DNA of 43,008 nt from contig JAEUPC010000238.1 in NCBI GenBank assembly GCA_016789865.1, positions 1 to 43,008 of the forward strand. Direction: 5' to 3'. Both the position numbers and the translations under genes were made by a program. The notes under the pieces were generated by a model, which was given only the letters and a program-made list of their open reading frames with translations, was not told where the DNA came from and ran no database searches. Positions 1 to 9,529 of this stretch are shown here, in pieces. Positions within the stretch are counted from its first letter, which is position 1; every line of letters starts with the position of its first letter. Source of the DNA: Rubrivivax sp. GTDB lineage: Bacteria > Pseudomonadota > Gammaproteobacteria > Burkholderiales > Burkholderiaceae_C.

Positions 1-127
1 CAGCAGCACCGGCACGGCAGGGGCCGCGAGCGGCGGGCGCTACGACGCGCTGAAGCTGCGCTACGTGGGCGGCGGCGAGTTCATCGTCGTCGACCACGCG
101 CTGGCCGCGCCGTTGCGGCTGGAGTGA
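1..127 (+). CDS. C-terminal fragment of an unidentified protein
   Basis: Only the last 41 codons of a plus-strand gene are inside the window (reading from base 2), ending in TGA at 125-127. The visible tail starts with a Ser/Gly/Ala-rich stretch and ends in RYDALKLRYVGGGEFIVV followed by DHALAAPLRLE. The C-terminus alternates charged and hydrophobic residues as a beta-rich domain edge would. I do not recognise the family, and the N-terminus lies outside the window. That it is coding rests on G/C-biased third positions and a clean stop; it could also be a chance open frame. Confidence 0.5.
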   Translation, partial: SSTGTAGAASGGRYDALKLRYVGGGEFIVVDHALAAPLRLE

Positions 128-221
128 CGCGGCGCCGGCCGGGTGACCCCGGCCGCCACGCACGAGATGAAGCGGGCGCCGGTCCGCTTCACGCACTCGA
201 TCCAGGCACTCGATTCATACG

Positions 222-587
222 CATTTGCGTTCGAAAACATGGAAGGGCCTTCGACGAGGTGGTGGCGCCGAGGACGCCGCGTGGTCGGCTCCGCGAATGT
301 CCTTGTTCAGCGGCCCAGCTTCGCTGGACCCCTGAATGCATCCTTTATTTCGCTGCGCCGACCACGTCCTCGGTGGCACCTGGGTGGGTCTTCGTGGGCC
401 AAGTCCCGACGCGGGTGCTGGATCGGGACGATGGGGTGCCGCGCGCAGCGAAATCAAGGGGGCATGCGGGGAACCGGCGAAGCCGGGCCGCCGCAAGAGG
501 ACATTCGCGGAGCCGGGCCCCCCGTCGGCCCGACCCCGCCACGGTCTGTGGCCCTGACCCGTTCGATCGATCGCGAAGCCGAATGAG
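222..587. repeat. Dispersed structured repeat, copy A (inverted partner at 19041-19410)
   Basis: This 366-bp non-coding block is present a second time, reverse-complemented, at 19041-19410; the match runs from CATTTGCGTTCGAA to GATCGATCGCGAAGCC. Inside it, 287-358 and 443-514 are inverted copies of one another (about 59 of 72 bases by eye). Each arm contains an inner hairpin built on GCGGCCCAGC-TTC-GCTGG and is bracketed by an outer stem, for example GTGGTCGGC at 281-289 with GCCGACCAC near 358-366. The element therefore looks like two head-to-head hairpin modules. Short open frames occur in several phases but their translations are Arg/Pro/Gly-rich and non-conserved, so I treat it as non-coding. 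Bases 128-221 before it hold nothing I can recognise. Confidence 0.9.
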
Positions 588-594
588 CCATGCG

Positions 595-613
595 CCCGCC
601 CGGCCCGGGCGGG
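595..613. other. GC-rich palindrome between convergent genes
   Basis: CCCGCCCGG at 595-603 is followed by its reverse complement CCGGGCGGG at 605-613. It lies between the end of the truncated plus-strand gene and the end of the minus-strand Rieske gene. It could act as a transcription-end hairpin for either, but there is no T-tract on either side, so a canonical intrinsic terminator is not supported. Confidence 0.35.
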
Positions 614-652
614 GTTCGCGGGAGCGATGGAGCCGACCGCCGGCTGGCCGCT

Positions 653-1825
653 TCAGCCCGCCGCCATCGCCGCCGCAATGAGCCGGTGGAAGTGATGCAC
701 TCCGCGCTCGTGCCGCGGCGAATAGCGCCCGCGGTCGTACAAGCGTGAGCGCAGGCCCTGCTGCACGGTCAGCACCACGGCCTCGTCTTCCATCTCCACC
801 GGGTCGAGCGCGCCGCCGGCGCCGCGCGTGGTGAGCGATGGGTCGCGCACGTAGCCGCGGAACAGCACGCGGGTGCGCGTGGGCGACAACGGCAGCACCA
901 GGTTCAGCGACAGGCCCCAGGGGTAGAAGTTGAGCATCAGGTTGGGCCACACCCAGAAGTAGTAGGCGCCGATCGGCTCAACTTCCTGCGGCGCGCCCGG
1001 CTCGCGCGGCGAGCCGGCCGGACGCGGAGCGGGCGCGAACGCCGGCTCGCCGGGCCGCGCCCGCGCGACCTGCAGGTTGCACCAGGGGAAGAGTTCGTAG
1101 CGGTAGCTGGCCATGTCGATGGCCGCGGCCAGCCCCGGGTGCAGGTGCGGGATGTGCAGGCCCTCGAGATAGTTCTCGACGTACAGCGCCCAGTGCGCCT
1201 CGAACTCGAAACTGCGGTCGCGCGCGGGATCGCGGCGCCAGTTGTCGATGCCGGCGAGGCCGGCCAGGCCGATCCGTGGCGCGATCGGCGCCAACAGCTC
1301 GGCCAGCGTCGGCGGCCCGCTGGGCGAGGGGAGGGCGGCTGCTGCCTGCGCGCGGGCGAAGCCGTGCCCATGCCAGGCCTCGAAGGCCACTTCGGGCAGG
1401 TGGTCGCTGGCCGCGGGAAAGTCGCACGCGCCCTCGAAGCCGGGCATGAAGGTCATGCGGCCGGCCAGGTCGAAGCGGCGCGCGTGGTAGCCGCAGCGGA
1501 TGCCGCTGACGCCGGTGGCGGCCTCGTGCACGAGCAGGTTGCCGCGGTGCGTGCAGACGTTGCTCAGGCAGCGCAGCGTGCCGGCGCTGGCCGCCCCGGT
1601 TCCAGACGCATCGCGCGCCAGCAGCAGCGGCTCGTCCAGCAGCCCCGGCAGCAGCGTGCGCGGCGACACGCTGCCGGGCGTGGCCACGTCGGCCAGGTCA
1701 CCGATCCAGCACCACGCCCGGGCGAAGATGCGCTCGCGGGCCAGCGTCCACGCTTCGCCGTCGAGATAGAAGCGCTTGTCCAGCGTGCGCGCCCGTGTGA
1801 CGTCGGGCTCGATGTCGAAGTGCAC
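653..1825 (-). CDS. Rieske (2Fe-2S) aromatic-ring-hydroxylating oxygenase alpha subunit
   Basis: The product is a 390-residue Rieske non-haem iron oxygenase that would oxygenate an aromatic or quaternary-amine substrate using electrons from a separate reductase, which is not in this window. The Rieske cluster motif C-T-H with a later C-G-Y-H is intact in the N-terminal third. The mononuclear iron site reads ENYLEGLHIPHLH in the middle. The family is usually 350-450 residues. I chose GTG at 1825 because a GAGG lies just upstream and because the 35 extra residues back to ATG 1930 would be encoded by the mobile-looking repeat at 1835-1995. The P450 gene upstream on the same strand suggests an oxidative catabolic or modification theme, but the substrate cannot be read from sequence. 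Confidence 0.88.
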   Translation of the reverse strand: MHFDIEPDVTRARTLDKRFYLDGEAWTLARERIFARAWCWIGDLADVATPGSVSPRTLLPGLLDEPLLLARDASGTGAASAGTLRCLSNVCTHRGNLLVHEAATGVSGIRCGYHARRFDLAGRMTFMPGFEGACDFPAASDHLPEVAFEAWHGHGFARAQAAAALPSPSGPPTLAELLAPIAPRIGLAGLAGIDNWRRDPARDRSFEFEAHWALYVENYLEGLHIPHLHPGLAAAIDMASYRYELFPWCNLQVARARPGEPAFAPAPRPAGSPREPGAPQEVEPIGAYYFWVWPNLMLNFYPWGLSLNLVLPLSPTRTRVLFRGYVRDPSLTTRGAGGALDPVEMEDEAVVLTVQQGLRSRLYDRGRYSPRHERGVHHFHRLIAAAMAAG

Positions 1826-1834
1826 CGCGGCCTC

Positions 1835-1995
1835 AGAACCTGTGCATGGATCGGTCGCGATCGAGCAGCGCGCCAGGGCGACCCTGCTCCAGGAGCCTGG
1901 CGCAGCCATCTCCAGCGAACTGGCGAGCACTCGCAGCGACGAGCGGGGTCGTCAGCGCGCGTCGAGCGGGTGCGAGCGGTCCGTTCACAGGTTCT
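1835..1995. repeat. 161-bp MITE-like element with 25-bp imperfect terminal inverted repeats
   Basis: The ends carry AGAACCTGTG (1835-1844) and its exact complement CACAGGTTCT (1986-1995). Extending inwards, 20 of 25 positions match between the two termini. The interior has no convincing open frame. The right end abuts the TGA stop of the alkC-like gene (stop 1995-1997, minus strand) and the left end sits just upstream of the ribosome binding site of the Rieske gene. Small size, inverted termini and no transposase fit a non-autonomous element or an intergenic repeat family. I cannot see a clear target-site duplication. Confidence 0.65.
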
Positions 1996-3125
1996 CACAC
2001 CCGCAGCGTGAACGCCGCTTCGGCCACCGGCTGGCCGTTGACCTGCACCACCACGCGGTGGCGGCCCGGGTGGTAGACGCGGGTGGTGACCGGCCGCACC
2101 GCGTGTTGCCGCTGCAGCGTGCGCGCCTCGCGCGGCGCCAGCGTGACGTGCCAGCCCTTGAACACCTTGGGCGAGGTGCCGCCGTTGGCCTTCACGTGGT
2201 GCACCGCGTAGTCGATGTGCAGCACCTGCGCGGTGCGCGCGGTGGAACGCAGTGACAGCGTCAGCTGCACCGCCTCGCCCAGTGCGATGCGCGCGGGCTT
2301 GACGGTCAGGTTCGCCTGGCCACGCAAGCGCCCGCCCAGGCCCCAGGCGGCCAGCACGCGCGCGTCGCCCTGCTTGATGAGCGTGCGGCTGGCGTGCCTG
2401 AGCAGCGCGCGGCGTTCGGCGCCGGCGCCCGGCAGGTGCTGCGCCAGCCAGTCGGCGAGCAGCCCCGGGTGGTCCTTGGCGATGTCGTTGAGATGGTTGG
2501 CGACGCTGCGCCGCACGTATTCGCTGGGATCGTCCTGCAGCGCACGCAGCAGCGGCAACGCGGGCGAGGGGTCGATGACCAGCGCATTGAGCCGCATGCC
2601 CCACGGCAGGCGCGGGCGGCTGCCCTCGCTGGCCAGCCGCCTCACGTGCGGGTTGCGGTCGCGGGCCCAGCGCGCGAGCGTGGCAAACGCCAGTTCGGGG
2701 TGGGTGGCGATGAACGGCCGGATCGCGAACTCGGCGCTGAAGCGCATGGTCAGCGCGTGCAGCACCTCGAGGGAGCGCCGAGGGTGCGCCATGCCGCGGC
2801 GCACGACGAACTCGCCCACCGGCCAGAGAATCCAGCCGGCGAGGCCCGCGTCGCCCATGCGCATCTGCGCCAGGTCTTCGCTCTCGGCCGCGGGGGCCAG
2901 GGCGGCTTCGAGGGCGCGCGCCGCAGCGTCGAAATCCGCCGGCAGCGCGTGCTCCAGCGCGGTGGCGATGTGCATCGTGCGCTGCTTCATCTCCAGCGCT
3001 TCCAGCCCGCGCGTGGCCTCGGCCGTGAAGGCCGCGCCGTCGAACGCCGGGTGGCTGCGCCGCAGGTGCGCGGCGGCCTGCCGCACGAGCGCGGCGTTGA
3101 TCAGGTTCTTGAACGGCTCGGCCAT
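1995..3125 (-). CDS. alkC: AlkC/AlkD-type DNA alkylation repair protein with C-terminal Ig-like region
   Basis: The 376-residue product begins MAEPFKNLINAALVRQ, matching the start of AlkC-type HEAT-like-repeat DNA glycosylases, which remove N3- and N7-alkylated bases. Residues up to about 265 are helical HEAT-like repeats, including a typical RNPHVRRLASEG segment and DPSEYVRRSVANHLNDIAKDHP. The last roughly 105 residues switch to a beta-rich segment ending in a strand-like VVVQVNGQPVAEAAFTLRV, consistent with the Ig-like domain found at the C-terminus of some AlkC proteins. ATG 3125 is preferred over TTG 3131. The gene lies 28 bp downstream of the P450 stop on the same strand. The family call is good; the exact substrate is inference. 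Confidence 0.8.
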   Translation of the reverse strand: MAEPFKNLINAALVRQAAAHLRRSHPAFDGAAFTAEATRGLEALEMKQRTMHIATALEHALPADFDAAARALEAALAPAAESEDLAQMRMGDAGLAGWILWPVGEFVVRRGMAHPRRSLEVLHALTMRFSAEFAIRPFIATHPELAFATLARWARDRNPHVRRLASEGSRPRLPWGMRLNALVIDPSPALPLLRALQDDPSEYVRRSVANHLNDIAKDHPGLLADWLAQHLPGAGAERRALLRHASRTLIKQGDARVLAAWGLGGRLRGQANLTVKPARIALGEAVQLTLSLRSTARTAQVLHIDYAVHHVKANGGTSPKVFKGWHVTLAPREARTLQRQHAVRPVTTRVYHPGRHRVVVQVNGQPVAEAAFTLRV

Positions 3126-3153
3126 CGGCAAAGTGCAGGTACGGGCGCCCGGC

Positions 3154-4410
3154 TCAGCGCACGTGCACCGGCACGCTGCGAAAGCCGCGGAAGCGCACGC
3201 GCCGGTCGCGCACCGGCGCAGCGGCCAGTGCGATGCGCGGAAAGCGTCTCACCAGCGCACCGATGGCCACGCGGCCTTCCATGCGCGCCACGTTCATGCC
3301 AGAGCAGGCGTGCGCGCCCTGGCCGAAGGCCAGGTGGTGGTTGGGCGTGCGCGCCAGGTCCAGCCGGTGCGGGCTGGGGAACGCCGCGGGGTCGCGGTTG
3401 GCCGCGCCCATCGCCAGCGTGATGAAGGTGCCCTCGGGCAGGGTGCGGTCGCTCAGCGGCACGGGGGCGGTGGTGAGGCGGTTGTTGAGCTGGATCGGGC
3501 TTTCGTAGCGCAGCAGCTCTTCCACGGCGGGGGTGATGAGCGCCGGCTCGGCCACCAGGCGCTCCAGCTGGTCGCGGTGCGTCATGAGCGTGACGACGCC
3601 GTTGCCGATGAGGTTGGTGGTCGTCTCGTGCCCGGCGTTGAGCAGGAAGATGCAGTTGTGCATCAGCTCGGCTTCGGTGAGCCGGCCTTCGCTGTCGCCA
3701 CGCATCAGGCGCGTGAGCATGTCCAGCTCGGGGTCGCCGGGGTGGCGCGCGCGGTGCGCGATGAGTTCGCGCAGGAACGCCAGGAACTCGGTGACGGCGG
3801 CGTTGGCGCGCGCCAGCAGCGCCGGGCCCGGCGCGGGCTCCAGCGCCGACAGGATGGCCAGCGACCATTCGCGCAGCGGGCCGCGGTCTTCGTGCGGGAT
3901 GGCCAGCAGGTTGCCGATGACTTCCACCGGGATCTGCGCCGCGAAGTCCTCGATCAGGTCGGGCGCGGCGCTCGCGTCCAGGCGGTCGAGCAGGTGCCCG
4001 ACGATCGTCACCACGCCCGCTTCCATGCGCGCGATGGCTTTCTGGTTCAGCGCACCCATCAGGATGCGGCGCACGCGCGTGTGCAGCGGCGGGTCGCTGA
4101 ACACCAGGCTCGTGGTGTGGTGCTCGAAGATCGGCGTGCCGGCGCCGAACTTGGCGCCGAACTCGCGCCGCTTGTCGCTGCTGCAGTCGCGGCTGCGGTA
4201 GACGGCGATCAGGTCGTCATAGCGCGTCAGCAGCACCGCGTTCGGCGCCAGCGGGTGCACCGGGCTGTGGCTGCGCAGCGCGTCGAAGAAGGGGTGGGGG
4301 TCGTCGAAGAAGGCGGCAGGCGGGTCGGCCAGCGAGAAGCTGCGGGCCAGCTCGGCGCCGCCCGGGCCTGCGGTGCCGGGCGAGGGGCCGAGGGTCTGCG
4401 GGGTGGTCAT
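3154..4410 (-). CDS. Cytochrome P450, bacterial soluble class
   Basis: This 418-residue protein is a haem-thiolate monooxygenase of the bacterial CYP type, which needs separate ferredoxin and reductase partners. All hallmarks are present: the I-helix oxygen-activation motif AGHETT (residues 259-264), the K-helix ExxR at E298-R301, and the haem-binding loop FGQGAHACSG with ligand C369. There is no membrane anchor. It starts at ATG 4410, downstream of a heptanucleotide tandem repeat, with no strong ribosome binding site. No ferredoxin gene is adjacent. The substrate is unknown; the Rieske enzyme downstream may act in the same route, which is inference. Confidence 0.95.
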   Translation of the reverse strand: MTTPQTLGPSPGTAGPGGAELARSFSLADPPAAFFDDPHPFFDALRSHSPVHPLAPNAVLLTRYDDLIAVYRSRDCSSDKRREFGAKFGAGTPIFEHHTTSLVFSDPPLHTRVRRILMGALNQKAIARMEAGVVTIVGHLLDRLDASAAPDLIEDFAAQIPVEVIGNLLAIPHEDRGPLREWSLAILSALEPAPGPALLARANAAVTEFLAFLRELIAHRARHPGDPELDMLTRLMRGDSEGRLTEAELMHNCIFLLNAGHETTTNLIGNGVVTLMTHRDQLERLVAEPALITPAVEELLRYESPIQLNNRLTTAPVPLSDRTLPEGTFITLAMGAANRDPAAFPSPHRLDLARTPNHHLAFGQGAHACSGMNVARMEGRVAIGALVRRFPRIALAAAPVRDRRVRFRGFRSVPVHVR

Positions 4411-4470
4411 GGCGGGTCTTGTCGGGGCGGTGCGAAGTGGGCGGCGCGAGGCGGGCGGCGCGAGTCCGAC

Positions 4471-4526
4471 GTGCGGCGTGCGGCGTGCGGCGTGCGGCGT
4501 GCGGCGTGCGGCGTGCGGCGTGCGGC
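4471..4526. repeat. Heptanucleotide tandem repeat, 8 copies of GTGCGGC
   Basis: Eight perfect 7-bp units run from 4471 to 4526 and decay into GGGTGGC units to about 4540. The array lies in the 147-bp gap between the aminotransferase stop and the P450 start (both minus strand), about 60 bp upstream of the P450 start codon. Seven-base steps would change promoter or leader spacing without touching a reading frame. Confidence 0.92.
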
Positions 4527-4557
4527 GGGTGGCGGGTGGGCCGGCCGGCGCGCGCGC

Positions 4558-5817
4558 CTACGCGGTGGCCTCGACGAGCGAGCGGGCCGCCGCGGCGACG
4601 CCGCCCGCGCCGAAGGGCACGCCCTGCACCGTCATGGCCGCTTCCACGCCCGCCAGCGCGCCGAGGATCGTGGCCTCGCTCATGTCGCCCAGGTGGCCGA
4701 TGCGGAACACGCGGCCGTGCAGCGGCCCCAGGCCCCCGGCGATGGCGACCTGGAAGCGCTCGCGCGCCACGGTGCGCAGCGCCTCGGGGTCGAGGCCGCC
4801 GGCCACCTCGATGGCGGTGACCGCCGACGAGCGGGCCGCGGCCACCTTGCACAACGGCTTCAACGCCCCGGCCGTGCCCCAGCAGGCGAGCGCCGCATGC
4901 ACCGCGTCGGCCAGCCGACGGTGGCGCGCCAGCACGCCGGCCAGGCTTTCCTGGGCGATGAGCTGCAGCGCCGCCTCCAGCCCCGCCAGGTGCGCCAGCG
5001 GCGGCGTGCCGCAGAACTTCTTGTATTGCATGTCCGAGACGCGGCGCACCCAGTCCCAGTAGAAGCGCGGCCCGGCGTGCTGCTCGGCAAAGGCCAGCGC
5101 GCGCGCGTTCACCGCCACGACGCCCAGGCCCGGCGGGCACATCAGGCCCTTTTGCGACGCACCCATCGCCACGTCGACGCCGAGCGCGTCCATCTCGAAC
5201 GGCTCGGCGGCCAGCGACGCCACCAGGTCGACGACGAACAGCGCCGGGTGCTTTGCCGCGTCGAGGGCGCGGCGCACCGCGGCCAGGTCGCTGGTGATGC
5301 CGCTGGAGGTGTCGGTGTGCACCACCAGCACGGCGGCGATGCGGTGCGCCTTGTCGGCGTGCAGCGCCTGCTCGATGGCCGCGGCGTCGAACGGGTGGCC
5401 TTCGGTGTGCGGCGTGCGCAGCACCTCGGTGCCGGTGGCCTGGGCCAGCACCTCGGTCTGCTCAGCCCACGAGTCGCTGAAGTGGCCGCCGCCGGCGATC
5501 AGCAGCGCACGGCCGGGCGCCGCGAGGTTGGCGGTGACGCACTCCCACATGCCGTGGCCGTTGGCGGCGTAGAAGAGCACGTGGGCGTCGCGCGCGCGCA
5601 GCAGCCAGCGCATGCCGTCTTCGCAGGCGCGGATGAGCGCGCCGACACGCGGGTCCATCAGGTCCATCATCGGCCGCTGCATGGCGTGCATCACCGCGTC
5701 GGGCACGCGCGTGGGGCCGGGGGAGTGCAGCGAGCGGATGCCGGGCACGCGCGGGTTCACGGCCGAACTCGAGTTCGCAAGCGGCTTGGCCAGGCGCGAT
5801 GGGGGGTCTTGGTGCAT
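4558..5817 (-). CDS. Class V pyridoxal-phosphate aminotransferase (alanine/serine-glyoxylate type)
   Basis: The 419-residue product belongs to the fold-type I, class V aminotransferases. It carries the opening HSPGPTRVPDAVMHAM, the PLP-phosphate region ANGHGMWE, the cofactor-binding aspartate in FVVDLVASLAAEP, and the Schiff-base lysine K223 in MGASQKGLMCPPG. These fit alanine-glyoxylate or serine-glyoxylate aminotransferase. The length is slightly above the usual 380-400 because of a short N-terminal extension. Two starts are possible, ATG 5817 and ATG 5826; neither has a clear ribosome binding site. It is divergent from riboflavin synthase and upstream of the P450. Amino donor and acceptor cannot be decided from sequence. 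Confidence 0.88.
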   Translation of the reverse strand: MHQDPPSRLAKPLANSSSAVNPRVPGIRSLHSPGPTRVPDAVMHAMQRPMMDLMDPRVGALIRACEDGMRWLLRARDAHVLFYAANGHGMWECVTANLAAPGRALLIAGGGHFSDSWAEQTEVLAQATGTEVLRTPHTEGHPFDAAAIEQALHADKAHRIAAVLVVHTDTSSGITSDLAAVRRALDAAKHPALFVVDLVASLAAEPFEMDALGVDVAMGASQKGLMCPPGLGVVAVNARALAFAEQHAGPRFYWDWVRRVSDMQYKKFCGTPPLAHLAGLEAALQLIAQESLAGVLARHRRLADAVHAALACWGTAGALKPLCKVAAARSSAVTAIEVAGGLDPEALRTVARERFQVAIAGGLGPLHGRVFRIGHLGDMSEATILGALAGVEAAMTVQGVPFGAGGVAAAARSLVEATA

Positions 5818-5940
5818 GGGCCACATGGTAGCCGCGGCCTGCCTCGCAACACGTCGGCCGCCGGCCGGCGCGTCGCTGCGCCCTTCGGCGAGGGCTGGCG
5901 CGTACCGGCGTGCGGAACGGCGCTGGTAAGCTCCCCGGCC

Positions 5941-6666
5941 ATGTTCACCGGCATCGTCGCGGGCCAGGCCCACGTGGAACGCTTGGCCGACCGCGCCGGG
6001 TTGCGCAGCTTCACCTTGCGCTTCGTGGTGCCGGGCTTCGGGGCCGGGCTGGAGATTGGCGCCAGCGTCGCGGTGGAAGGGGTGTGCCTCACCGTGACCG
6101 CGCTGCACGGCGGGCCGGCCGGTGAGGTTGTGGCGGCCGACTTCGACGTGATGCAGCAAAGCCTCGCGCTCACCACGCTCGGCACGCTGGCCGAAGGCAG
6201 CGCGGTGAACGTCGAGCGTGCCGCGAAAGACGGTGCCGAGATCGGCGGCCACCCGCTTTCCGGCCATGTCGATTGCCTGGGCACCATCAGCCAGGTCCGC
6301 CGCCCCGAGAACAACCACGTGCTGCGCATCGCGCTGCCGCCGCGCTTCATGCGCTACGTGTTCGCCAAAGGCTACATCGCGGTCAACGGCTGCAGCCTCA
6401 CCGCGGCCGAAGTCAACCGCGCCGAGGGCTGGTTCGAGGTCTGGCTGATTCCCGAGACGCTGCGCCTGACGACCTTTGCCGCCAGGCGCGAGGGCGACGC
6501 GGTGAACATCGAGATCGAGCGCCAGACGCAGGTGTTCGTCGACACCGTGCGCGAGGCGGTGGACGAGCGCCTCGGCCCGCTGGTGCCGCTGCTGGAGCAG
6601 TGGCTGCGTGAGCGCGGGCAGTCGCTGGACGAGCTGGCGCGGCCTGCCGCGCTGCCGCGGGCTTGA
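5941..6666 (+). CDS. ribE: Riboflavin synthase, alpha subunit
   Basis: The 241-residue product begins [13 protein letters not shown], the signature opening of riboflavin synthase, which dismutates two 6,7-dimethyl-8-ribityllumazine molecules to riboflavin. The two lumazine-binding barrels are visible: the first with GVCLTV, the second with [10 protein letters not shown] and [12 protein letters not shown]. The length is slightly longer than the usual 200-220 residues because of a C-terminal tail. The rest of the rib pathway is not nearby, so this is a stand-alone copy, possibly paralogous to the one in a rib operon. I see no FMN riboswitch in the leader. Confidence 0.9.
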   Translation: MFTGIVAGQAHVERLADRAGLRSFTLRFVVPGFGAGLEIGASVAVEGVCLTVTALHGGPAGEVVAADFDVMQQSLALTTLGTLAEGSAVNVERAAKDGAEIGGHPLSGHVDCLGTISQVRRPENNHVLRIALPPRFMRYVFAKGYIAVNGCSLTAAEVNRAEGWFEVWLIPETLRLTTFAARREGDAVNIEIERQTQVFVDTVREAVDERLGPLVPLLEQWLRERGQSLDELARPAALPRA

Positions 6667-6721
6667 GCCGCCATGGCGTTCGCCGCGCTGTGGGCGCGGG
6701 GTGCGCCTTCAAGGCTTCCTG

Positions 6722-6744
6722 TCCGGCCGGCTGGGCCGGCCGGA
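6722..6744 (+). terminator. Hairpin downstream of riboflavin synthase
   Basis: TCCGGCCGG (6722-6730), a five-base loop CTGGG, and CCGGCCGGA (6736-6744) form a perfect 9-bp stem 56 bp after the ribE stop. No T-run follows, so any terminator role would be factor-assisted. It may equally be part of a dispersed palindromic repeat. Confidence 0.4.
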
Positions 6745-6830
6745 GCGCCCACGGATTGCACAACGGCGCGGCGGCCTTTCCAATCGAGGCCATCGGCGCA
6801 CCCGGCGCCGCTCGACCGGCGAAGGATCCC

Positions 6831-7855
6831 ATGCTCTTCCCCACCACCCTCGTGGGCAGCTTCCCGCAGCCCGACTGGCTGATCGACCGCGAGAAGCTCG
6901 CCGGCCGTTTTCCGCCCCGCGTGCGCGCGCGCGAGCTGTGGCGCGTCGGCGAGCCGTACCTGCAGCAGGCGTGGGAAGACGCGACGCTGCTGGCGATCCG
7001 TGCGCAGGAAGACGCCGGCCTGGACATCGTCACCGATGGCGAAATTCGCCGCGAGAGCTACAGCAACCGCTTCGCCACCGCACTGGAAGGCGTGGACATC
7101 GACCACCCCGGCACCGCGCTCGATCGTTCGGGCCACCCGAACCCGGTGCCGCGCATCACCGGCAAGATCCGCCGCAAGCACGCGGTGGAGGTGGAAGACC
7201 TGCGGTTCCTGAAGCGCCACACCACGCGCCGCGTGAAGATCACCGTGCCCGGCCCCTTCACGATGAGTTGCCAGGCGCAGAACGACTTCTACGCCAGCGA
7301 CGAAGCCGCGGCGATGGACTACGCGGCGGCGGTGAACGCCGAGATCCGCGACCTGTTTGCGGCCGGCGCCGACATCGTGCAGATCGACGAGCCGTACATG
7401 CAGGCGCGGCCCGAGCGCGCGCGCCAGTACGGACTGAAGGCGCTCAACGCCGCGCTGGAAGGCATCACCGGCACCACCGCCGTGCACATCTGCTTCGGCT
7501 ACGCCGCCATCATCCACGAGCGGCCCAGCGGCTACAGCTTCCTGCCCGAGCTGCGCGGCTGCGGCTGCAAGCAGGTGTCGATCGAGACCGCGCAGTCGAA
7601 CCTCGATTGTTCGGTGCTCGCGCAACTCGACGACAAGCAGATCATGGTCGGCTGCATCGACCTTTCGGACATGAACGTCGAGACGCCCGCGGTGGTGGCC
7701 GCACGCATCCGCCGCGCGCTGCCGTTCGTTGCCAAGGAGCGCGTGATCCTCGCGCCCGACTGCGGCATGAAATACCTGCCACGCGAGGTGGCGGTGGGCA
7801 AGATGCGCGCGATGGTCGAGGCGGCGAAGCTGCTGCGCGCGGAGCATGCGGGCCG

Positions 7856-7859
<4 letters not shown>
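6831..7859 (+). CDS. MetE-like cobalamin-independent methionine synthase family protein
   Basis: This 342-residue protein resembles the catalytic C-terminal half of cobalamin-independent methionine synthase. It has the TIM-barrel opening [13 protein letters not shown], the folate-side segment [13 protein letters not shown], and likely zinc-ligand positions in HICFGYA, IETAQSN and [10 protein letters not shown]. Stand-alone members of this length usually transfer a methyl group in methionine or related thiol metabolism; the actual acceptor is unknown. ATG 6831 follows a GAAGGA ribosome binding site. Its TGA overlaps the ATG of the next gene by four bases, so the two are probably translationally coupled. 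Confidence 0.85.
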
Positions 7860-9286
<1,427 letters not shown>

Positions 9287-9295
<9 letters not shown>

Positions 9296-9374
9296 GCACG
9301 CGAACTGAGCATGCGAACTCTGCGCGCGGACCGAGCGCGAACCCAGCGCCAACTCCGCGCAAGCCGAACTCGCC
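9287..9374 (+). repeat. Decaying 13-bp tandem repeat after the SEC-C gene
   Basis: Units beginning GCGAACTGAGCA start at 9287, 9300 and 9313 (13-bp steps), followed by degenerate units at 9326, 9337, 9348 and 9363. The first unit contains the gene's own final codons and stop (GCG AAC TGA), so the array looks like repeated slippage duplication of the 3-prime end. The remaining gap up to 9529 shows nothing else I can name. Confidence 0.6.
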
Positions 9375-9529
9375 CGGGTTCCACCCCGCGCGACCGCGCC
9401 TTGGCGGCGGGGCGGGCCCAGGGGGGTCGGGATGCGGGTTGCGATGAGCTGCCACGCGCGCACCTTGCGTTCCTCTTCGTTGCCCCTATCTGAGCGTATT
9501 CGCGCACGACCGCGCTCGGGGTAACGCAG

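Noticed and set aside
595-613. Intrinsic terminator between the first two genes
   Set aside because: The stem is strong but no T-run follows on either strand.
345-950. Short open frames within repeat A and the equivalent ones in repeat B
   Set aside because: Several overlapping frames on both strands are explained by GC-rich hairpin sequence; the translations differ between the two copies by frame-disrupting changes and end in neighbouring genes.
1826-1930. ATG 1930 as start of the Rieske oxygenase
   Set aside because: The extra residues are encoded by the inverted-repeat element and show no similarity to the family; GTG 1825 has a GAGG upstream.
2215-6666. 1483-codon plus-strand open frame covering alkC, P450 and aminotransferase
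   Set aside because: Those three minus-strand genes carry complete family motifs. Only its last part, from ATG 5941, is real (riboflavin synthase).
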